From Syntrophaceae bacterium (lineage in GTDB: Bacteria; Desulfobacterota; SM23-61), in NCBI GenBank assembly GCA_003154025.1, contig PMCE01000046.1, positions 6,011 through 30,717 on the forward strand: 24,707 nucleotides of DNA. Direction: 5' to 3'. The translations under genes were made by a program, and so were the position numbers. This document shows positions 21,662 to 24,707 of the stretch, in pieces. The notes beneath the pieces were generated by a model. It did not search any database, had not been told where the DNA came from, and was given only the letters and a program-made list of their open reading frames with translations. Each line of letters opens with the position of its first letter. Within the stretch, counting starts at the first letter, position 1.

Positions 21662-24337
21662 TCAGGCTACCGGAAGGGTTATGGTAAAGGTCGTCCCCAC
21701 CCCTACCTTGCTCTCGACCCGGATTTCCCCCCCGTGCTCTTCCACGATCCGCTGGGCGATCGGCAGCCCGAGGCCGATTCCTTCCTCTTTCGTGGAGAAG
21801 AAAGGTTCAAAGATATTACTCTGGAGATCTTTCGGAATTCCCGGGCCGGTGTCCTCAATGGCGATCTCGGCGGCCGATCGACCCCCCTTCCCCGGGGTAG
21901 GAGAGGCCCGCAGAGTAGCCATCCTCAAGGTTCCTCCGTGTTCCATGGCCTGAATGGCGTTGAGCATGAGATTCAGGAAGACCTGTTTCATCTGCTCCCG
22001 GTCCATGGGGACCGGAGGGAGGTCCGGGGCATAGTGCTTCTCCGGAGAAATTCCCTGGGCCTCCATTTCATAGAAGAGAAGAGCCAGGGTCTCGTCCAGA
22101 ATCGTGCGCACGTCGGTGGGCTCCAGGGAAGGCGGTCGCGGGCGGGCGAAATCCAAGAACTGTTTGATGATCTTGTTCACTCGCCCGATCTCGGTTTCGA
22201 TGACCGCCAGGTCCTTCTCCCGCGAATTCTCTGTCGCCTGTTCATCGACCAGCGAATGGATGAGGATCTTGATGCTGGTGAGCGGGTTGCGGATTTCATG
22301 GGCGATCCCCGCGGAAAGCTTCCCCAGAGCAGCCAGTTTCTCCGACTGGAATAGCTGCCGCTGGGTCTCCTCCAGCCTGGCCGAGGCCCTCCGCACCCGG
22401 TCCTCCAGCTGGCCGCTGAAGGCTTTCAATTCCTCATACATGAGGGCGTTTTCCAGGGCCAAGGCCGCCTGGTTGGCAAAGATCATAAAGGACTGGAGCT
22501 TCTTTTCGGTGATCAGGCTCTGGCTGATCAGATTGTCGGCGGCAATCCCCCCGAGCACCCTGTCCCGCGAAAGAAGCGGGGCCACGGCAAAGGACTTTAC
22601 ATCCAGAAAGCTGATCAGCCCTAAATTGACCCGGGGGTCGCGACTGGCGTCTTCCACGATGAAAGGCCGCTTCTCCATCATGGCCCGGGAGACCACGTTG
22701 TCTTCCCGGTCGAAGGGCAGCGTTAGGTTCTGGATCTTCTCCTTCTCCACCCCCACGGCCACTTTACAGAGGAGTTGCCCTTTCTCTTCATCCAGAAGGT
22801 ACAGTCTCACCCGATCGAACCCGATCCCCTTGGCCACCCCCTGGAGGATGAGTTCCAGGGTTTCGTCCAGGTCGAGGGTATGCATGGACTGGCCGATGTC
22901 ATGAAGCAGAGAAAGTTCTCTCACCCGCTCCAACTCCTCCAGGATTTCTTCCTGCTTTTTCTGGAACTCATCGAAGACCGGGTAAGAGGTCATGGAATGC
23001 TGGCCGAAATCCAACCCCCTCACCTCTTCCTCCGGAGATACGCGGAGCCCCAGGGTCTTATCCAGAATTCTGAAAAAACACCAGGAGAGGGGAAAGGCCC
23101 AGAAGAAGACCGAGACCACCGCCAGGGCCTGGACGCCAAGGAGAGCCGCCCCCCCGCCGAAAAAAAGTCCGTTGGCCGAGTAGCCGAGGCTGTTCTGCAC
23201 ATACGGATCCTGGGCAAAGAGCCCCACGGCCAGGGTCCCCCAAATCCCGTTGACCCCATGTACGGAGATGGCTCCCACCGGGTCATCGATGCGCCGGCTT
23301 TCAAAGGCGGAGAGCGAAAAATAGAGGATGAAGCCGGCAACGCTCCCGATGGCCATCGCGCTGAAGGGGCTCACCACGGCCACGCCGCCGGTGCAGGAAA
23401 CGAGACCCGAAAGGATTCCGTTCAGGGTCAGGCTCACGTCCGGCTTTCCCCGCAGGACCCAGGTCACGACCATGGTGCAGAGCGCACCGCTGGCCCCGGC
23501 CAGGATCGTATTCACGGCGATGAGGGCGATACTGGGATTGGTGGCCGAAAGAGTGTTGCCGGTGTTGAACCCAAACCATCCGAACCAGAGGAGGAAAACG
23601 CCCAGGGCCCCCAGGGGGATATTGTGCCCGGGAATGAGATTCACCGACCCGTCCCGATTATACCGGCCCAGCCTCGGCCCCAGAACCAGGACCCCGGCCA
23701 GCGAAACCCATCCTCCCACCGAGTGAACCACGGTGGAGCCGGAGAAATCGATCATCCCCCTGCGGGCCAGCCATCCCCCGCCCCAGATCCAGTGGCCTAC
23801 AACGGGGTAGATCAACGTGCTGATCAGAAGGCTGTAGAACAGGTAACCGATGAATTTGGCCCGTTCGGACATCGCCCCGGAAACGATGGTTGCCGCAGTA
23901 GCGGCAAAGACCACCTGGAACATAAGGTTGGCGAACTTCCAGTTGTCCACCTTCCCCCCCGGGGTGATATGGCTGAGGAAGAAATCGCTCGTTCCGAAGA
24001 GCCCGGCCGCGCTGGCCCCGAACATCAACCCGTAACCGATCAGGAAGAAACCGACGGACCCCAGGGCAAAGTCGATCATGTTTTTCATGACCACGTTGCC
24101 CGCGTTCTTGGCCCGGGTGAAACCCACCTCCACCAGGGTGAAGCCGGCCTGCATGAGAAAGATCAGGAACGAAGCCAACAGGGTCCAGACCATGTCCATG
24201 GAGGCCGCATGCTCCGAGAGGGATTTGATCGCTTTTCCCGGGTTCTCCGAATCCGCCCCCCAGGCCCCCGCCGAGGTCAGGAGGGAAAGAATCAGCAGGA
24301 AAAAGAGAAATTTTCCGGAGAGAATCGAAACCTTCAT
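21662..24337 (-). CDS. Ammonium transporter-GAF-histidine kinase fusion (ammonium sensor kinase)
   Basis: An 891-residue membrane sensor. It begins with a signal peptide (MKVSILSGKFLFFLLILSLL...AWGA), then a complete Amt core (about 45-435). The twin pore histidines are His205 (IDFSGSTVVHSVGG) and His360 (ISVHGVNGIWG). The usual Amt cytosolic tail (LRVSPEEEVRGLDFGQHSMTSYP) runs into a coiled coil (about 456-478), a GAF domain (about 478-632), a second coiled coil, and a kinase with H box SAGIAHEIRNPLTS (His680), N box FLNLMLNAIQAME, G1 EDTGPGIP and G2 GIGLGLPI. Amt-kinase fusions are known, for example Ks-Amt5 of anammox bacteria. Its partner is the NtrC-class regulator downstream. An ATG ten codons upstream (24367) is possible. 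I prefer 24337 because of the signal-peptide length and an extended -10-like TGCTAATAT ending near 24377. Neither start has a good ribosome-binding site. Confidence 0.95.
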   Translation of the reverse strand: MKVSILSGKFLFFLLILSLLTSAGAWGADSENPGKAIKSLSEHAASMDMVWTLLASFLIFLMQAGFTLVEVGFTRAKNAGNVVMKNMIDFALGSVGFFLIGYGLMFGASAAGLFGTSDFFLSHITPGGKVDNWKFANLMFQVVFAATAATIVSGAMSERAKFIGYLFYSLLISTLIYPVVGHWIWGGGWLARRGMIDFSGSTVVHSVGGWVSLAGVLVLGPRLGRYNRDGSVNLIPGHNIPLGALGVFLLWFGWFGFNTGNTLSATNPSIALIAVNTILAGASGALCTMVVTWVLRGKPDVSLTLNGILSGLVSCTGGVAVVSPFSAMAIGSVAGFILYFSLSAFESRRIDDPVGAISVHGVNGIWGTLAVGLFAQDPYVQNSLGYSANGLFFGGGAALLGVQALAVVSVFFWAFPLSWCFFRILDKTLGLRVSPEEEVRGLDFGQHSMTSYPVFDEFQKKQEEILEELERVRELSLLHDIGQSMHTLDLDETLELILQGVAKGIGFDRVRLYLLDEEKGQLLCKVAVGVEKEKIQNLTLPFDREDNVVSRAMMEKRPFIVEDASRDPRVNLGLISFLDVKSFAVAPLLSRDRVLGGIAADNLISQSLITEKKLQSFMIFANQAALALENALMYEELKAFSGQLEDRVRRASARLEETQRQLFQSEKLAALGKLSAGIAHEIRNPLTSIKILIHSLVDEQATENSREKDLAVIETEIGRVNKIIKQFLDFARPRPPSLEPTDVRTILDETLALLFYEMEAQGISPEKHYAPDLPPVPMDREQMKQVFLNLMLNAIQAMEHGGTLRMATLRASPTPGKGGRSAAEIAIEDTGPGIPKDLQSNIFEPFFSTKEEGIGLGLPIAQRIVEEHGGEIRVESKVGVGTTFTITLPVA

Positions 24338-24396
24338 ACTTTTGCCGGGTTTCAACCCCTTTCCCATCTGGTGAATATTAGCATTTTTCCCTGAGG

Positions 24397-24429
24397 AAAA
24401 AAAAGGGGAAAGGCGCCCGGCCTTTCCCC
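24397..24429 (-). terminator. Strong intrinsic terminator after the ANTAR gene
   Basis: On the minus strand, a perfect 10-bp stem GGGGAAAGGC-CGGGC-GCCTTTCCCC is followed by eight U residues. It lies 100 nt past the ANTAR stop and only about 30 nt before the upstream ATG of the Amt-kinase. The fusion gene must therefore use a promoter in that short gap or depend on readthrough. Confidence 0.85.
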
Positions 24430-24528
24430 TTTCCCCGCCCCCACAGGGTTTTGAGGACTATCGAAACCGAATCCCGGAGGGATCCTGGCAGTTTTTTTAT
24501 CAGCGTCCATTACGCATGGGCTGCGGTA

Positions 24529-24707
24529 TCAAGACTCAATTTGATGGGCGAGGACCACCGCTTCGGCGATCTCCCGCATGGATTTGCGAAGGTCCATGGA
24601 TTTCTTCTGGAGACGCCGGAAAGCCTCTTCTTCGGCGAGGTTATGCTCCTTCATGAGAATGCCCTTGGCCCGTTCCACCAGCTTGCGGGTGATCAATTCG
24701 TCCTCGA
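24529..24707 (-). CDS. ANTAR-domain (NasT/AmiR-type) antiterminator, 5' part outside window
   Basis: The last 58 residues of an ANTAR RNA-binding domain: LVERAKGILMKEHNLAEEEA, then FRRLQKKSMDLRKSMREIAE. Both blocks are typical of the three-helix ANTAR fold found at the C-terminus of NasT/AmiR-type response regulators, which bind dual-hairpin RNA and prevent termination. The N-terminal part (probably a receiver) is outside the window. Such regulators often control nitrate/nitrite or amide use, in keeping with the nitrogen theme. A terminator separates it from the Amt-kinase gene. Confidence 0.88.
   Translation of the reverse strand, partial: EDELITRKLVERAKGILMKEHNLAEEEAFRRLQKKSMDLRKSMREIAEAVVLAHQIES

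Noticed and set aside
22775..24394. A 539-codon plus-strand frame opposite the Amt-kinase
   Set aside because: It is the shadow of the conserved Amt/GAF coding sequence on the other strand, with low-complexity Gly/His/Pro/Glu content.

Overview
This window is a nitrogen-assimilation and ammonium-sensing island. It probably comes from a deltaproteobacterium in the broad sense (Desulfobacterota, Syntrophales-like). I infer this from the gene families: a split archaeal-type glutamate synthase, an FlpD-type iron-sulfur protein, sigma54 activators, and a winged-helix/ferredoxin protein. No rRNA marker or database search supports the assignment. Almost every gene lies on the minus strand, so transcription runs from high to low coordinates. 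The only clear plus-strand gene is the winged-helix/Fe-S protein at 13625-14620.

Layout, right edge first. 24707-24529 is the tail of an ANTAR-domain antiterminator, closed by a strong intrinsic terminator. 24337-21662 is an ammonium transporter fused to a GAF domain and a histidine kinase. It is followed by an NtrC-class sigma54 activator (21568-20126), glutamine-dependent NAD synthetase nadE, a MaoC-type hydratase, a PAS-GAF histidine kinase, and the wreck of that kinase's response regulator. A small unknown gene and the plus-strand winged-helix/Fe-S gene come next. Then come two tandem amtB-glnK pairs (13005-11199 and 10922-9114), the first preceded by a small signal-peptide ORF, and glnD. 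A sigma54-type promoter at 6126-6111 drives a Fis-type mini-regulator, glnA, an FlpD-like protein, a degenerate FMN-domain GltB paralogue, an intact ferredoxin/FMN GltB subunit, and the glutaminase subunit, which runs off the left edge.

How the genes fit together (inference). External or periplasmic ammonium is read by the Amt-kinase fusion and relayed to the NtrC-class regulator. Internal glutamine is read by GlnD, which can uridylylate both GlnK proteins (both keep Tyr51) and so gate both AmtB channels. Three sigma54-type promoters with correct -24/-12 spacing precede fis-glnA, amtB1 and amtB2. The window may therefore carry both a regulator and its targets. No gltD and no canonical ntrB are visible. 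Electrons for glutamate synthase probably arrive through ferredoxin-type subunits.

The least expected non-coding signal is a family of degenerate 7-nt tandem repeats. They sit in at least six intergenic places, often as inverted arms, and they touch or overlap the stop codons of gltB2, amtB1, amtB2 and nadE and the start codon of the NtrC-class regulator. Other unusual points are a multi-hairpin spacer before nadE, an attenuator-like hairpin in front of the Fe-S regulator, and a Fis-type protein that looks like an NtrC with its ATPase removed.
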